Shown: piece after piece, positions 5,405-5,898 of the stretch
Position numbering within the stretch: position 1 is the first letter of the stretch
How the letters are laid out: the number at the start of each line of letters is the position of its first letter
NCBI GenBank assembly: GCA_005880175.1
Contig: VBJR01000190.1
Span: 1 to 5,898, forward strand
DNA length: 5,898 bases
From: Chloroflexota bacterium
GTDB taxonomy: Bacteria > Chloroflexota > Dormibacteria > Dormibacterales > Dormibacteraceae
Direction: 5' to 3'
Made by a program: the position numbers and the translations under genes
Notes under the pieces: generated by a model
What the model was told of the DNA's origin: nothing
The model's database searches: none
Seen by the model: only the letters and a program-made list of their open reading frames with translations

Positions 5405-5701
5405 TCATCCCGCCACTCGCAAGTGCAGCTGCATCACCTCGAGCCGCGCCAGCGTCCGCTCCCGCCACGCCGCCGCGTAGCGCAGGCAGTTCTCGCAGTT
5501 GGCGTGCGAGCAGCCGGGCAGCGGCGCCGCCGGGCGCGCCTCGAAGCTCCAGGCCAGCGAGTCGGCCGAGGCGAGGCAGTCCGCCGTAGCGGACGAGGCC
5601 GCCCGCCTTGACGCCGAAGCCGTGCAAGCGGATCCCGAGCGACGCGAGGGAATGCACGATCGCCTCGATCTCACGGTCGCCTGTCGGCGGCAGACCGGCC
5701 C
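5405..5701 (-). pseudogene. TGT-like (DpdA-family-like) protein, C-terminal remnant with two frameshifts
   Basis: TGT-like enzymes swap guanine for a 7-deazaguanine base in tRNA, or in DNA for DpdA. Three frames read leftwards join into one conserved C-terminus. First is PVCRRQAT from about 5698. Restoring one G at 5674-5675 gives GEIEAIVHSLASLGIRLHGFGVKAGGL in two successive pieces. Removing one base from the GG at 5575-5576 then gives RYGGLLASADSLAWSFEAR, a cysteine cluster C-x4-C-x2-C (GCSHANCENC) and LRYAAAWRERTLARL, ending at TGA 5405-5407. The VCRRQ, HGFGVK and SADSxAWSF blocks with a closing Cys cluster are what I recall of actinobacterial and phage TGT-like proteins. The N-terminal two-thirds, including the catalytic aspartates, is missing: a TGA closes the first frame at 5704-5702 and no homologous sequence is seen beyond. 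It could equally be a tRNA-type TGT relative. Confidence 0.58.
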
Positions 5702-5898
5702 TCATCCAACCGGACATGAGGTCGGCGTACTGGCACTGACTTTTCGCCGGGGAGTTGACGTGCGTCATGCCCTCACCCGTCCATCGCAACTCGCGCGTCA
5801 CTGCAATGCTCTGAGGTCGTGACATCGAGATCGCGATAACCTCACAAATTCGGCGCGACATTTTGGCGCTGAGAGAGTGGCCAGGAGGGGTCTGAGTT
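5702..5898. other. No supported gene at right end
   Basis: On the minus strand a frame is open from 5861 (with internal starts at 5802 and 5769) and includes HVNSPAKSQCQYADLMSGW before running into the DpdA-like remnant. No ribosome site or recognised domain supports it as a gene. It may be the start of an unrelated gene fused to the remnant at about 5702. The only small motif is the 8-base palindrome ATCGCGAT at 5829-5836. Confidence 0.3.

Noticed and set aside
5310..5861. Minus-strand frame of 183 codons read as one protein
   Set aside because: Only its middle (about 5672-5577) is in the conserved TGT-like frame; after 5575 it leaves that frame and becomes Ala/Gly/Leu-rich, so it is not a genuine full-length product.
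1..5898. CRISPR array or insertion sequence ends
   Set aside because: No evenly spaced short DNA repeats, and no paired terminal inverted repeats with a transposase, were found; the only regular repeats are the protein-level propeller blades.

Overview
The window is GC-rich, with mostly G/C third codon positions, GTG/TTG starts, start/stop overlaps and protein families typical of high-GC Gram-positive bacteria. I infer an actinobacterium, of Streptomyces/Frankia type, and an accessory or mobile-element region. I cannot name the species.

Left to right: (1) 2-937 (+) is the 3'-terminal part of a secreted-type, tandem-repeat beta-propeller protein resembling the PLL-like lectin fold. (2) 1052-1600 (-) holds two small unrecognised genes joined by an ATGA overlap; the second needs one base correction to read through. 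(3) 1624-2721 (+) is the wreck of a plasmid-defence locus: the tail of an unidentified upstream gene overlapping a JetD-like (Wadjet, DUF2220) gene that has several frameshifts and seems to have lost its second toprim metal-binding segment. (4) 2761-3357 (+) is an intact MazE/MazF toxin-antitoxin pair with a probable leaderless start. (5) 3367-4524 (-) is an intact small coiled-coil gene, an overlapping CxxC...CxxC zinc-finger gene with a frameshift, and the C-terminal remnant of a large serine recombinase. (6) 4756-5190 (-) is an intact small lipoprotein. (7) 5405-5701 (-) is the C-terminal remnant of a TGT-like (DpdA-family-like) deazaguanine base-exchange protein with two single-base frameshifts.

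The theme is a graveyard of mobile and defence genes (Wadjet JetD, serine recombinase, DpdA-like) with a few intact genes between them. The intact MazEF module lies between the broken defence gene and the broken recombinase, as expected for a self-retaining addiction module. Nearly all the breaks I could place are one-base gains or losses in short G or C runs. Either the locus is decaying in that way, or the underlying sequence carries homopolymer errors. The order of genes does not suggest one working pathway. The nearest thing to an unusual system is the coexistence of plasmid-defence and DNA-base-modification remnants; I found no convincing new system.
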